From contig OZ252214.1 in NCBI GenBank assembly GCA_965248935.1, positions 1,798,001 through 1,862,000 of the forward strand: a stretch of 64,000 nt of DNA, in the 5' to 3' direction. Made by a program: the position numbers and the translations under genes. This DNA is from G032773895 sp965248935. Lineage in GTDB: Bacteria > Pseudomonadota > Gammaproteobacteria > Pseudomonadales > Cellvibrionaceae. Below the pieces are notes generated by a model, which was given only the letters and a program-made list of their open reading frames with translations, made no database searches and had not been told where the DNA came from. Of this stretch, positions 16,640 to 26,603 are shown piece after piece. Each line of letters starts with the position of its first letter. Position 1 is the first letter of the stretch.

Positions 16640-17818
16640 ATGCAGCAAAAAAATGCATTAAATAACGGGGCCAATAGTGACCAACCTCAATCCGTTGGTA
16701 TCGTCACGCCACACACTTATGCCTTTGATACTCCTTTTACCCTCGCCTGTGGACGAATACTCCCCAACTTTGAACTGGTGGTGGAAACCTACGGTACACT
16801 CAATAAAAGCCGCAGCAACGCAGTATTAATTTGCCACGCCCTATCGGGCAATCATCACGCGGCTGGACGCCATTCAGAAGAGGATAAAAAACCGGGTTGG
16901 TGGGACAAGTATATCGGCCCCAACAAACCCATCGACACCCATAAGTTTTTTGTTGTTTCATTAAATAATTTAGGAGGCTGCGCAGGTTCTACGGGCCCCA
17001 AAAGTATCAACCCCAAAACCGGCAAGCCCTGGGGTGCAGACTTTCCTAATTTAAGAGTGAGAGATTGGGTGCATAGCCAAGCACAACTTGCCGACAAATT
17101 AGGCATCGAAAAATGGGCGGCGGTGATTGGCGGAAGCCTCGGCGGAATGCAAGCCATGAGATGGGCCTTGGAATACCCCGAAAGAGTTCGTCACTGCGTA
17201 GCAATTGCCTCGGCCATGAAATTAACCGCGCAGAATATCGCCTTTAACGAAACGGCACGTCAAGCAATACTCTCTGACCCAAATTTTTTCAATGGTGATT
17301 ACTTGGCAAACAATACCCTTCCCAAACAAGGGTTATCTATCGCCAGAATGATTGGACATATTACGTATCTCTCCGGCGATGGCATGGGTAAAAAGTTTGG
17401 GCGAGCATTGCGCACAGGCACCTTCGAACAAGGCATTGAAGAGCCCGTAGAATTTCAGATTGAATCTTACTTACGCTATCAAGGCGCCAGTTTTTCCGAA
17501 GCCTTTGATGCAAATACCTATGTGCTTATGACCCGCGCATTGGATTATTTTGACCTCGCCCGCGAATACGGTGAAGACCCGGTAAAAGCGCTTAAACAGG
17601 CTCAGGCAAAGTTTCTTGTTATTTCCTTCGATTCAGATTGGCGGTTTGCACCGCAACGCAGCCGTGAAATTGTTAACGCCCTTATGAAAGCGGACAAAGA
17701 TGTGGTGTATGGTGAGATCCATTCACCTTATGGCCACGACGCATTTCTTATTCCTAATCAAACCCGCTACTGGGAATTATTTTCCGGCTTTATGAATAAA
17801 ATCACGGTGGGTGAGTAA
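16640..17818 (+). CDS. metX: homoserine O-acyltransferase MetX
   Basis: This 392-residue alpha/beta hydrolase starts methionine synthesis by acylating homoserine. It has LICHALSGNHHAAG, the nucleophile elbow GGSLGGMQAMRWALEYPERV, a late Asp in ISFDSDWRF and the catalytic His in SPYGHDAFL. MetX proteins that pair with MetW in gammaproteobacteria may use succinyl-CoA rather than acetyl-CoA, and sequence alone does not settle this. The stop overlaps the metW start (TAATG). No SAM riboswitch precedes it; it is co-transcribed with yggU. Confidence 0.95.
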   Translation: MQQKNALNNGANSDQPQSVGIVTPHTYAFDTPFTLACGRILPNFELVVETYGTLNKSRSNAVLICHALSGNHHAAGRHSEEDKKPGWWDKYIGPNKPIDTHKFFVVSLNNLGGCAGSTGPKSINPKTGKPWGADFPNLRVRDWVHSQAQLADKLGIEKWAAVIGGSLGGMQAMRWALEYPERVRHCVAIASAMKLTAQNIAFNETARQAILSDPNFFNGDYLANNTLPKQGLSIARMIGHITYLSGDGMGKKFGRALRTGTFEQGIEEPVEFQIESYLRYQGASFSEAFDANTYVLMTRALDYFDLAREYGEDPVKALKQAQAKFLVISFDSDWRFAPQRSREIVNALMKADKDVVYGEIHSPYGHDAFLIPNQTRYWELFSGFMNKITVGE

Positions 17819-18426
17819 TGAGCAAAAACACTTTGCGAGTAGACCACCAAATTATTGAAAGCTGGGTAAAACCAGACTCTCGTGTACTGGACCTCGGCTG
17901 TGGTGACGGTACACTGCTACGAGAGCTTGCGGACAGAAAAAGCATTCACGGTTACGGCGTTGAAATCAGTTCAGAAAATATCTTGCGTTGTATCGAAAAC
18001 GACGTAAATGTTATCGAACAGAATATTGATGAAGGCTTAACAAACTTCGATGACCAAAGTTTCGATACCGTTATTATGTCGCAGGCCATTCAAACCATGA
18101 TGCACCCAGATAAAGTACTGGTGGATATGCTGAGAGTTGGCAGACAATGCATTATCACCTTCCCAAACTTTGGCCATTGGAAAACTCGCGTGCATTTGGC
18201 ACTCTATGGCAAAATGCCGGTATCGGATATTCTGCCTTACGAATGGTACAACACGCCGAATATTCACTTTTGCACCTTTCGTGACTTTGAACACCTATGC
18301 CGTGCCTTAGATATAGAAATCCTTAACCGAGAGGTGGTTGCTACCCGCTCATTTGGTAGCTTTATGCAGCATACTCACCCCAACCTTTTTGGCGAAACCG
18401 CTTTATATAGAGTAAGTAATAAATAA
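17818..18426 (+). CDS. metW: methionine biosynthesis protein MetW
   Basis: This 202-residue SAM-dependent methyltransferase-fold protein has motif I RVLDLGCGDGTLLREL, GYGVEISSENILRCIE, FDTVIMSQAIQTM and ITFPNFGHWKTR. MetW binds MetX and is needed for full homoserine acyltransferase activity. It overlaps metX by one base and DUF4426 by one base, so the three are translationally coupled. Confidence 0.95.
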   Translation: MSKNTLRVDHQIIESWVKPDSRVLDLGCGDGTLLRELADRKSIHGYGVEISSENILRCIENDVNVIEQNIDEGLTNFDDQSFDTVIMSQAIQTMMHPDKVLVDMLRVGRQCIITFPNFGHWKTRVHLALYGKMPVSDILPYEWYNTPNIHFCTFRDFEHLCRALDIEILNREVVATRSFGSFMQHTHPNLFGETALYRVSNK

Positions 18427-18884
18427 TGAAAACCTTCTTTACAGCCCTATCATTCATGGCTTTTTGTTTCCTTTCCTTGCAGGCCGTTGCAGGCCAAACA
18501 GTTACAGGAGCTTCCGACAACTGGCAAAACCACGGTAATTACACCGTTCATTACAGTGTCTTTAACAGTACCTTTTTACTTCCCGACATTGCCAAGGCAA
18601 ATAAACTCAAACGAAGTAAATACGAATCTCTTATCAATATTTTAGTTACCAAAGGGGAAAAGCAGGGTGGCGTTCCAGTTGAGATTTCCGGTACGGTTAA
18701 AAACCTGCTTCAACAACAAAAAACGCTTGATTTTGTCACGATTAAGGAACAAGGAACCGTTTATTATTTGGCGCCTATACGAGTTTCCAATAAAGAGATC
18801 GTTCACTTTTCCATCTCCACAAAACCCGCAGGCGCACAAGCACCCTTAGTGACACAATTCACGAAAACACTTTATGCCCAATAA
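18426..18884 (+). CDS. DUF4426 secreted protein
   Basis: This 152-residue protein starts with a clear signal peptide (FFTALSFMAFCFLSLQAVAG) and then NYTVHYSVFNSTFLLPDIAKA, the core of DUF4426. Members sit between metW and rdgB in Pseudomonas and relatives. The function is not known; it should be periplasmic. Confidence 0.9.
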   Translation: MKTFFTALSFMAFCFLSLQAVAGQTVTGASDNWQNHGNYTVHYSVFNSTFLLPDIAKANKLKRSKYESLINILVTKGEKQGGVPVEISGTVKNLLQQQKTLDFVTIKEQGTVYYLAPIRVSNKEIVHFSISTKPAGAQAPLVTQFTKTLYAQ

Positions 18885-18932
18885 TCCACCATTGTTCAAA
18901 AACATCGACAATTTATCGAAACAAAGTTCTCT

Positions 18933-19538
18933 ATGAAAAAAGTAGTGTTAGCCAGCGGCAACCCGGGAAAGCTTAAAGAATTCCAACATCTGCTTTCTGA
19001 CTGCGGGCTGGATGTTCGGCCTCAGTCAGAATTTTCAATTGGCAATATCGAAGAAACCGGGCTTACTTTTGTGGAAAACGCTATATTAAAAGCCCGCCAC
19101 GCGGCAAAAAAATCAGGGCTGCCAGCTATCTCCGATGACTCCGGCATTGAAGTGGATGCACTAATGGGCGCACCAGGAATTTATTCAGCACGTTTTTCTG
19201 GAGAAGGTGCCACAGATAAAAAAAATAATATTCAGCTACTCAAACAGCTAAAAGATGTCACTGAAGAAAAACGTACCGCACGATACCAGTGTGTTCTTGT
19301 TTATATGCGCCACGGAGAAGATCCCACCCCAATCATTTGCCAAGCCTCGTGGGAAGGAAGAATTCTATGCGAAGAACGGGGAGAAAACGGTTTTGGCTAT
19401 GACCCTTTATTTTTTGTGCCAACTCATGGATGTACCTCGGCAGAACTAGAAAAGTCGGTAAAAAGCACTATTAGCCATAGGGCCAAAGCAATGCAAAAGC
19501 TTCTCGTGGAAATAGAAGGCAAAGAATTAAATGAATAA
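18933..19538 (+). CDS. rdgB: RdgB/HAM1 XTP/dITP diphosphatase
   Basis: This 201-residue house-cleaning enzyme hydrolyses non-canonical purine triphosphates (dITP, XTP). It starts VVLASGNPGKLKEFQHLL, then ETGLTFVENAILKARHAA, AISDDSGIEVDALMGAPGIYSAR and the GENGFGYDPLF substrate loop, and ends SHRAKAMQKL. All key residues are present and the length is standard. Confidence 0.96.
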   Translation: MKKVVLASGNPGKLKEFQHLLSDCGLDVRPQSEFSIGNIEETGLTFVENAILKARHAAKKSGLPAISDDSGIEVDALMGAPGIYSARFSGEGATDKKNNIQLLKQLKDVTEEKRTARYQCVLVYMRHGEDPTPIICQASWEGRILCEERGENGFGYDPLFFVPTHGCTSAELEKSVKSTISHRAKAMQKLLVEIEGKELNE

Positions 19539-19629
19539 TTTATACTCTACCTTACTGGTTTATACAACCTAACTAATCCATATAATTTATTTTAAATCCG
19601 TACCACACCGGCTGACGTCAATCATAAAT

Positions 19630-20814
19630 ATGATGCACCAACAATTGACAATAACAACCTACCCACTCCCACCTCTTTCACTCTACGTACATATCCCCTG
19701 GTGTGTACGCAAATGCCCCTATTGTGATTTTAATTCACATAAGAAACCAGACGATCTCCCGATCGAAGAATATCTCAATGCATTACTGGATGACTTAACC
19801 CTCGAAGCGGAATTCACCACGGGAAGAAAAATTCATTCTGTTTTTTTTGGCGGAGGCACACCCAGCCTTTTTCCTCCCTCTGCAATAGAAAAAATACTTG
19901 ACCACGCCGATACGACTCTCGGCATAGAATACAATGCAGAAATCACTTTGGAAGCAAACCCAGGTACAACAGAATATTTCGACTTTAATCAACTAAAATC
20001 AGCAGGCGTCAATAGGCTTTCAATAGGCGTACAAAGTTTTGATAATAAGCAGCTCAAAACCTTGGGTAGAATCCACAACAAAAACCAAATTCATACTGCC
20101 TATGCAAAAGCAAGACAGGCCAAATTCGATAATATCAACCTGGACCTTATGCACGGGCTGCCCAATCAAACCCTGGCACAAGGTTTGGAAGATCTACAAC
20201 AGGCTATCAGCCTCGGGCCAGAACACCTCTCTTGGTATCAGTTAACAATCGAACCCAATACAGAGTTCTATTCCAGACCACCGACACTACCGGAAGAAGA
20301 TACGCTTGTGGATATACTCGAAGAAGGCGGCCAACTTTTAGCCTCTAACGGTTACAATCAATACGAAATATCCGCCTTTAGCAAACCTGGAAGACAAGCC
20401 AGTCACAATATAAATTACTGGCAGTTTGGCGATTACATCGGGATAGGTGCGGGCGCACATGGGAAAATTTCACAAGCGCATTCAACCGATATTACCCGAA
20501 CCCAAAAAACACGCCTACCTAAAGATTATATGGATAAAAATACGCCCTACTCCGGCATTCGAACACCCATTAAAAAAAACCAGCTACCACTGGAATTTAT
20601 GATGAACGCCTTGCGTCTATCCGATGGTATTACACTGGACTTTTGGGAGAAACATACGCGACTGTCTCTAGACGTTATTACCGCAAAAATAGAGTCGCTT
20701 AAAAATAGGGGGCTAACAAAGACAATCCAACAACAAACTGGCTCTAACTTGCTAGTAATCACTCCTTTGGGCAAACGATTTCTTAATGATGTGTTGGAAG
20801 AATTTGTGGAATAA
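19630..20814 (+). CDS. hemW: radical SAM heme chaperone HemW
   Basis: This 394-residue protein has the radical-SAM cluster motif CVRKCPYC in IPWCVRKCPYCDFNSH, then FFGGGTPSLF, EANPGT, LSIGVQSF and the HemW-type stretch NINYWQFGDYIGIGAGAHGK. The CxxxCxxC followed by DFNSH, not a CPDH-type order, separates HemW from coproporphyrinogen oxidase HemN. HemW binds heme and delivers it to respiratory enzymes. It is the last gene of the yggS-to-hemW run. Confidence 0.94.
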   Translation: MMHQQLTITTYPLPPLSLYVHIPWCVRKCPYCDFNSHKKPDDLPIEEYLNALLDDLTLEAEFTTGRKIHSVFFGGGTPSLFPPSAIEKILDHADTTLGIEYNAEITLEANPGTTEYFDFNQLKSAGVNRLSIGVQSFDNKQLKTLGRIHNKNQIHTAYAKARQAKFDNINLDLMHGLPNQTLAQGLEDLQQAISLGPEHLSWYQLTIEPNTEFYSRPPTLPEEDTLVDILEEGGQLLASNGYNQYEISAFSKPGRQASHNINYWQFGDYIGIGAGAHGKISQAHSTDITRTQKTRLPKDYMDKNTPYSGIRTPIKKNQLPLEFMMNALRLSDGITLDFWEKHTRLSLDVITAKIESLKNRGLTKTIQQQTGSNLLVITPLGKRFLNDVLEEFVE

Positions 20815-20984
20815 CCAAGCCACTGACTTTATACCGGCAGCATTAGTACTAATAAAATTGAAATACTTATAGCCAAAAGTCACAACTAAAAGGCCCTTAG
20901 GCTGCTACACTGGTATAAGCTTAATAAAGTCTATTTAAAAGCCTGTAGTTCCATAATTCGTACGAGATACCCTGCTTTTCGCAT

Positions 20985-23330
20985 ATGACCGAGGAACAGA
21001 AAAAACGCATCACATCCATGTCCCGGAGGCTAACCTTAGCTGTACTGGGGATGGGACTATTTGCGGTTATTGCCACAACGCTGGCACGGGGTTACCTGCA
21101 TTATAAAGCGGGGACTCAGCAACTCACTGAACACATAACGGTCATTGTTGAGGCCATCAAACCAACGATTCAAATGAATGCATCCCAGGATAAAACAGCC
21201 CTGGGGAAAACCCTTCAACATATACTTAAACAAAGCCGAATCACCAAAGTACAATTGCTCAACCTCAGCACTGCCAGCAACTTAAATATTTCTTTAGAAA
21301 AAGAGTCGAACGAGCCCGACTTTATGGTCGCCCAAGCTTTCAAAACCTTCAAAATTCCCAGCAGAATGGGGATGCTCACCCTCTATATTCACGCAAAGCG
21401 CTCCTTTTTTAACAGAGAACTCACCCATATTATGCTTCAGACTTTCCTGCGAGAGTCTGTACTAGTAGCTTGTTTAGTGCTTTTTATGCTGTACTTTCTT
21501 AACAGCAAACTATTTGAGCATCTGAAAGTAATTACTCACTTCACAAGAAATCTCTCACTGGAAAACCTGGGAGAGTATTTGGAGATAGATCGTAATCAGC
21601 ACACAGCCGATAATACCGATGAGTTAGACCACCTAGTTGACGCCCTAGAACATATGCGCGGTAAGCTTATTGATGACTTAGACCAAAGGCGAGCTATGGA
21701 GTTGGCTCTTATTTGGGAAAAAGAACAGAAAACGGAGTCTGATCGCATGATCAGAGAAGCGGAAGCCGCCAACCAGGCCAAAAGTAAATTTATTGCGACC
21801 ATGAGCCACGAGATCCGCACACCCATGAATGGTGTCGTCGGCATGGTTGAAATGCTGCGTGACACCACACTTAACGATAACCAAAAACACTACTTAGATG
21901 TTATCCGCCGCTCCAGTGACTCACTCATGTCAATTATCAACGACATTTTGGATTATTCCAAAATTGAAGCGGGAAGGATGAACATTGAAAGCGTGGAGTT
22001 CAACCTTGACGAGTTAATTGATGATGCTCTACAACTGTTTGGCGGCAGTAACAAAAAGCAAAAAATCGAACTTATCAGTAGCATCACTCCCATGACACCC
22101 GTCAAACTAGTCGGCGACCCGACAAGACTGCGACAAATACTGGTTAACCTTATCGGCAACGCATTCAAATTCACATCGGATGGCCATATTTTCGTTGAGG
22201 CTCACTCCATTAGCCCTATTTTTGAAGAAAAACCCATGATTCGCTTTTCCATTGAAGATTCGGGAATAGGCATTAAACACGAAGTTAAAGATCAACTTTT
22301 CGATGCCTTTAAGCAGGCGGACAGCAGTACCACTCGTAAATACGGCGGAACCGGACTGGGACTCGCCATTTGTAAGCAACTCGCTGAATTAATGGGTGGG
22401 ACAATTGGTGTCGAAAGTACCGAAGGAAAAGGTTCTACTTTCTGGTTTACCGCTGAACTCGGCGTTCCAGAGGACTTAAACAAACGAGATATACCCTGTA
22501 CAAGCTTGACCCTATCTGGTCGAAAACTTCTTTCTGTCCACAACTCCTCCGTATTAGAGAAGTCCTTCAGAACCCACTATGCCAGCAGAAACCTCAAAAA
22601 CAAAACCGTCTACTTCGCGGAAGATGCACTCAAGATCCTAAACGAATCCAGTAAAACCCATCATCTCTACGACTTTCTTATTATCAATAGGGAGCTACCG
22701 GATAGTGATGGCATAAACCTAGCCATTAAAGTTCGCAAAATTCCAGGTTACGCGAACACACCTATTATCCTGCTCTCGGATACTAGGCCCACAACGCTAT
22801 CCCATAAGCAACTCATGGCCGTAACCACCATTATCTCCCGACCTCTTTCCATCACACAAATTACCAATACCTTAGTGGCGCAAGCATCGGGTATATCCCT
22901 CAATGCAATGGAACCGATTAAACCCAATACCCCCTCAGTGATCACCAACCTCAACGTACTCGTGGCGGAAGATAACGCAGTCAACCGTATGGTAATTGAA
23001 GGGTTATTAAACAAGTTCAATATCGAGCCCTCCTTTGCTGAAAATGGTGTAGAGGCCCTGGAAATGGTGACCTTGGAGAACGAGAGATACGACCTTATCT
23101 TTATGGATTGCGAAATGCCCGAAATGGACGGTTTCGAAGCAACATCAAAAATCCGAGACTGGGAACAAAACCATTCCCACAACCCCGTCCCAATTATTGC
23201 ACTGACTGCACACGTCGAAACAGAGCACAGGCAGCGAGTATTCGATTGCGGGATGAATTACTACCTACCCAAACCTATCTCAATAGACCGGCTTACCGAA
23301 GGGCTTAACGCCATAGGATTAGATGTTTAA
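20985..23330 (+). CDS. BarA-like hybrid sensor histidine kinase
   Basis: This 781-residue membrane kinase has two membrane segments (about residues 16-36 and 155-172) around a short periplasmic region, a HAMP-like stretch, a phosphoacceptor H275 in ATMSHEIRTPMNG, and a full ATPase domain (NLIGNAFKF, DSGIGI, GGTGLGL). Two receiver domains follow. The first is degenerate, with FLIINRELPDSDG where the phosphoacceptor Asp is Asn. The second is normal with D708 in LIFMDCEMPEMDG. No Hpt domain is present, so it differs from full-length BarA/GacS. Confidence 0.85.
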   Translation: MTEEQKKRITSMSRRLTLAVLGMGLFAVIATTLARGYLHYKAGTQQLTEHITVIVEAIKPTIQMNASQDKTALGKTLQHILKQSRITKVQLLNLSTASNLNISLEKESNEPDFMVAQAFKTFKIPSRMGMLTLYIHAKRSFFNRELTHIMLQTFLRESVLVACLVLFMLYFLNSKLFEHLKVITHFTRNLSLENLGEYLEIDRNQHTADNTDELDHLVDALEHMRGKLIDDLDQRRAMELALIWEKEQKTESDRMIREAEAANQAKSKFIATMSHEIRTPMNGVVGMVEMLRDTTLNDNQKHYLDVIRRSSDSLMSIINDILDYSKIEAGRMNIESVEFNLDELIDDALQLFGGSNKKQKIELISSITPMTPVKLVGDPTRLRQILVNLIGNAFKFTSDGHIFVEAHSISPIFEEKPMIRFSIEDSGIGIKHEVKDQLFDAFKQADSSTTRKYGGTGLGLAICKQLAELMGGTIGVESTEGKGSTFWFTAELGVPEDLNKRDIPCTSLTLSGRKLLSVHNSSVLEKSFRTHYASRNLKNKTVYFAEDALKILNESSKTHHLYDFLIINRELPDSDGINLAIKVRKIPGYANTPIILLSDTRPTTLSHKQLMAVTTIISRPLSITQITNTLVAQASGISLNAMEPIKPNTPSVITNLNVLVAEDNAVNRMVIEGLLNKFNIEPSFAENGVEALEMVTLENERYDLIFMDCEMPEMDGFEATSKIRDWEQNHSHNPVPIIALTAHVETEHRQRVFDCGMNYYLPKPISIDRLTEGLNAIGLDV

Positions 23331-23378
23331 AAGTAGGATAAGACATTTCAAAAGTAGAAGCCTAAAAACGTAAAGACA

Positions 23379-23397
23379 CTAGGGCCTGTTGACACTA
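23379..23397. repeat. partial copy of the MITE terminal sequence
   Basis: CTAGGGCCTGTTGACACTA repeats, with one change, the left end of the element at 13862. It overlaps the stop codon of the TVP38 gene. No second end is seen nearby, so this is a solo terminus. Confidence 0.55.
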
Positions 23398-24141
23398 AGA
23401 CAATTCCGAAGCCTTAGCAGATGATGGCCACTTTTGAGCAAAATAATGAGTAATGTAGGGAAATACCAACAAAGCAGCAAATGCCAGAAGAATATTGGGC
23501 GTAAATATCGCCGACAAGCTGAGTGATTCTATTGCACCTAGCTCTGCCCCCGCATTCACATAAACAATGGTCCCTGGAATCATTCCTAGCTGAGTGACAA
23601 AATAAAAGGTTCGAATGCGCATATGGGTTAAGCCAAATACACTATTCACGGCAAAAAAAGGCACCATAGGAATCAACCGCAGAGTAAACAGGTAGCGTGA
23701 GCCCCCCTCTTCCAAACCTCGATTAACCTTTTCCAATGCCTGGCTAAACCGCTTTTCAGCCCACTCGCGCGCAAGACCTCTGGCGACCAAAAACGCCAAT
23801 GTCCCCCCAATAGCTGTTGCAAAAGACGTCAGAACAATCCCCCACCACATACCAAAGGCGGCACCAGAAATAAAAGTCAGCGGCCCCGAACCAGGGATAT
23901 TTAATACAGATACCACCACCAGTGCAAAAAAGTACACCGCATAAGCGCTCGCCGGACTGACCTCGATTTGCTGTCTTAACGATTCCACCGTCAATACCTG
24001 CCACAAATCAAAATAAACCACAGCAACAACGCCGGCCACCATCAAGGTAGCCAAAAACAACTTATTCTTAAATAGACAAACCAACCACACTTCCCAATAC
24101 CCTATTCTTGCCCAGAAACCTCCAATGGCACCACTGACCAT
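23395..24141 (-). CDS. TVP38/TMEM64 family membrane protein
   Basis: This 248-residue protein has about six hydrophobic segments and the VTT/DedA-like motifs VLNIPGSGPLTFISGAAFG and RLIPMVPFFAVNSVFGLT followed by FYFVTQLGMIPGTIVYV. Members are thought to be lipid scramblases or transporters in the inner membrane. The MVSG start is a little upstream of the usual one; an internal start is possible. It is divergent from ppk1. Confidence 0.85.
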   Translation of the reverse strand: MVSGAIGGFWARIGYWEVWLVCLFKNKLFLATLMVAGVVAVVYFDLWQVLTVESLRQQIEVSPASAYAVYFFALVVVSVLNIPGSGPLTFISGAAFGMWWGIVLTSFATAIGGTLAFLVARGLAREWAEKRFSQALEKVNRGLEEGGSRYLFTLRLIPMVPFFAVNSVFGLTHMRIRTFYFVTQLGMIPGTIVYVNAGAELGAIESLSLSAIFTPNILLAFAALLVFPYITHYFAQKWPSSAKASELS

Positions 24142-24197
24142 CCCCCGGCGTTCAAATCATAAACAACCTAATGCAGTCCCTGGGGCCTTACTCAATC

Positions 24198-24237
24198 TCT
24201 ATTGGTAACCCCTACTTCATTGGTAACCCCTACCTCG
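24198..24237. repeat. short direct repeat in the TVP38-ppk1 gap
   Basis: ATTGGTAACCCCTAC occurs twice in succession with TTC between. It may be a leftover of slippage; no function is evident. Confidence 0.5.
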
Positions 24238-24321
24238 CAACCTACACTATGTAACATTGCGTACACTATAATACTATGAGACGGTAATCAAAGATGAGAT
24301 TGTATAAATTTTTAACCTAGA

Positions 24322-26424
24322 GTGGTCGATTCTTCCCCAATGAATATCTCCTTAACAGACGATAAAAACGAAGAGAACAACGACCTAGACAATCCTCAAT
24401 TTTTTATTAATCGTGAACTGAGCAACTTCGCTTTCAATAAACGAGTGCTTGCTCAAGCTCTAGACGAACGACACCCTATACTTGAACGCCTAAGATTCCT
24501 CCTAATTTTCAGTTCAAACTTGGATGAATTTTTCGAAATCCGCGTTGCAGGGCTAATGCAAAGCATTAAGTTTGAGAGAGAAACAACCGGCCCCGACGGC
24601 ACTCACCCCCAAGAAGTTCTCCGCCAAATTAGCGAACAATGCCACGAAACCGTTAAAAAGCAATATGACATTCTCAACGACATTCTTATGCCTGAACTCG
24701 CAAAAGAAGGCATCCGCTTTTTACGACGTAATCAGTGGTCTGAAGAAATACACGACTGGGTGAGTGAATACATAGAACACAAAGTCATGCCAATCATCAG
24801 CCCCATCGGTATCGACCCGGCCCACCCCTTTCCCAGGCTGGTCAACAAAAGCTTGAATTTTATCGTAAAGTTAACAGGAAAAGACGCATTTGGTCGAGAC
24901 CTAAACTACGCCATCATTCCAGCGCCAAGAGCACTCCCCAGAATATTACAGTTACCAGACCGCATAAGAGAGGGCTATAACTTCGTATTCCTCTCTTCAA
25001 TGATTCACGCCCATGCGTCAAAACTGTTTCCCGGTATGAAAACGGAAGGGTGTTACCAGTTCAGGATTACCCGAAACGCCGACCTGGATGTAGATATAGA
25101 TGGGATCGCCGACCTCGCCAGAGCGCTCCGAGGAGAACTGCACTCTCGCAGGTTTGGCACGGCTGTAAGGCTAGAAGTGGCAGATAACTGCCCCGATGAA
25201 CTCACAGACTTTCTTCTCAACGAGGTTGGCCTGACAGAGAATGAACTTTACCGAGTAAACGGACCCGTAAACTTAAAACGCCTTATGCGTGTGCCTTCAC
25301 TCGTTAACCGCCTGGACCTTCTCTACCCTCCATTTACGCCAAAAATATCCAAAGGTCTAAGTAGAAAAGACAACATCTTCGATGCGGTCGCCAAAAAAGA
25401 TTATTTACTTCTCCACCCATTTGAATCCTTTGCTCCCGTTATTCAACTACTCAGGCAAGCCGTAAAAGACCCTGCTGTACTCGCCATCAAGCAAACGCTC
25501 TATCGTACAGGAAATAACTCCTCCATCGTCGAAGCATTAATTGATGCCGCAAAAAACGGCAAAGAAGTTACCGCAGTGGTCGAACTCCGAGCCCGTTTTG
25601 ATGAAGAAGAAAACCTAGAACTCGCCAGTCGGCTGCAAGAAGCGGGAGCTGTGGTCGTATACGGTGTGGTGGGCTATAAAACCCACTCAAAAATGATACT
25701 GATAGTTCGCCAAGAGGGGGAAAACTTAAAACGCTATGTCCACCTGGGTACAGGGAACTACCACAGCGGAAACGCACGACTGTATACCGACTATTCCCTG
25801 CTTACCGCTGACAAAAAGATGGGGGAGGACGTCCACCGCGTTTTCCAACAACTAACAGGAATGGGGAAAACTGAACGTATGCATAAATTACTTTATGCTC
25901 CCTTCACCTTAAAGCGACAAATAATTCGTATGATTGATGGGGAAATCAAGGCATACAAACAGGGCAAAGAGGCCCACATCATCATCAAATGCAACGGCTT
26001 AACCGAACCCAAGGTCATCCAAGCGCTCTACCGCGCCTCGCAAGCGGGCGTTACCGTAGACCTGATCATTCGTGGTATGTGTTGCCTAAGACCGGGAATC
26101 CCAAATGTATCAGAGACCATAAACGTCTATTCCATTGTCGGTCGATTTCTCGAACATACACGTGCGTTCTACTTTGCCAATGCAACTGACAAAGTCTACT
26201 GCGCTAGCGCCGACCTAATGGAAAGAAACCTTAACCACCGCGTAGAAACCTGCTTTCCCGTGCAGCAGCCCGAATTAGCCCAGCGAATTTTTCAGGAATT
26301 ACTACTTTACGTCAATGACGGCAAGGAGGGTTGGGTTCTGCAAAACGACGGCACCTATACACGCACCGACGAACCCGATAGCAAATCAGCTCAATCTATA
26401 CTGTTAAGCAATTTATCTGGGTAG
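24322..26424 (+). CDS. ppk1: polyphosphate kinase 1
   Basis: This 700-residue enzyme makes polyphosphate from ATP. It has FINRELSNFAFNKRVLAQA, FFEIRVAGL, the DYLLLHPFESFAPVIQLLRQA block, the catalytic His455 in GYKTHSKM and the YVHLGTGNYHSGNARLYTDY motif, then the second phospholipase-D-like half ending NLNHRVETCFPV. The frame opens with GTG at 24322; an ATG at 24340 (MNISLTDD) is an equally possible start. It is followed by trxA, as in pseudomonads. Confidence 0.96.
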   Translation: MVDSSPMNISLTDDKNEENNDLDNPQFFINRELSNFAFNKRVLAQALDERHPILERLRFLLIFSSNLDEFFEIRVAGLMQSIKFERETTGPDGTHPQEVLRQISEQCHETVKKQYDILNDILMPELAKEGIRFLRRNQWSEEIHDWVSEYIEHKVMPIISPIGIDPAHPFPRLVNKSLNFIVKLTGKDAFGRDLNYAIIPAPRALPRILQLPDRIREGYNFVFLSSMIHAHASKLFPGMKTEGCYQFRITRNADLDVDIDGIADLARALRGELHSRRFGTAVRLEVADNCPDELTDFLLNEVGLTENELYRVNGPVNLKRLMRVPSLVNRLDLLYPPFTPKISKGLSRKDNIFDAVAKKDYLLLHPFESFAPVIQLLRQAVKDPAVLAIKQTLYRTGNNSSIVEALIDAAKNGKEVTAVVELRARFDEEENLELASRLQEAGAVVVYGVVGYKTHSKMILIVRQEGENLKRYVHLGTGNYHSGNARLYTDYSLLTADKKMGEDVHRVFQQLTGMGKTERMHKLLYAPFTLKRQIIRMIDGEIKAYKQGKEAHIIIKCNGLTEPKVIQALYRASQAGVTVDLIIRGMCCLRPGIPNVSETINVYSIVGRFLEHTRAFYFANATDKVYCASADLMERNLNHRVETCFPVQQPELAQRIFQELLLYVNDGKEGWVLQNDGTYTRTDEPDSKSAQSILLSNLSG

Positions 26425-26516
26425 ATTAAGTAGGTAAAGTGGCTCTAGTGAACTGAAATCAATACAAAAAGAGCAAAACATTCATTCACATAGAAATAAA
26501 TGTGAATTACTACCGG

Positions 26517-26551
26517 CCTCTTCTTGGACTAGTCCTTGTACCAAGAAGAGG
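26517..26551. terminator. hairpin between ppk1 and trxA
   Basis: CCTCTTCTTGG at 26517-26527 pairs perfectly with CCAAGAAGAGG at 26541-26551 around a 13-base loop. There is only a poor T-rich tail, so it may end ppk1 transcription weakly or act as a bidirectional structure in the trxA leader. Confidence 0.5.
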
Positions 26552-26603
26552 CTATCCTTATTATGATTCCTTACAAAATAGAAATCCCGACAGGAGATGA
26601 AAA

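Noticed and set aside
16590..16640. SAM riboswitch before metX
   Set aside because: Only 20 bases separate yggU and metX, so there is no room for one.
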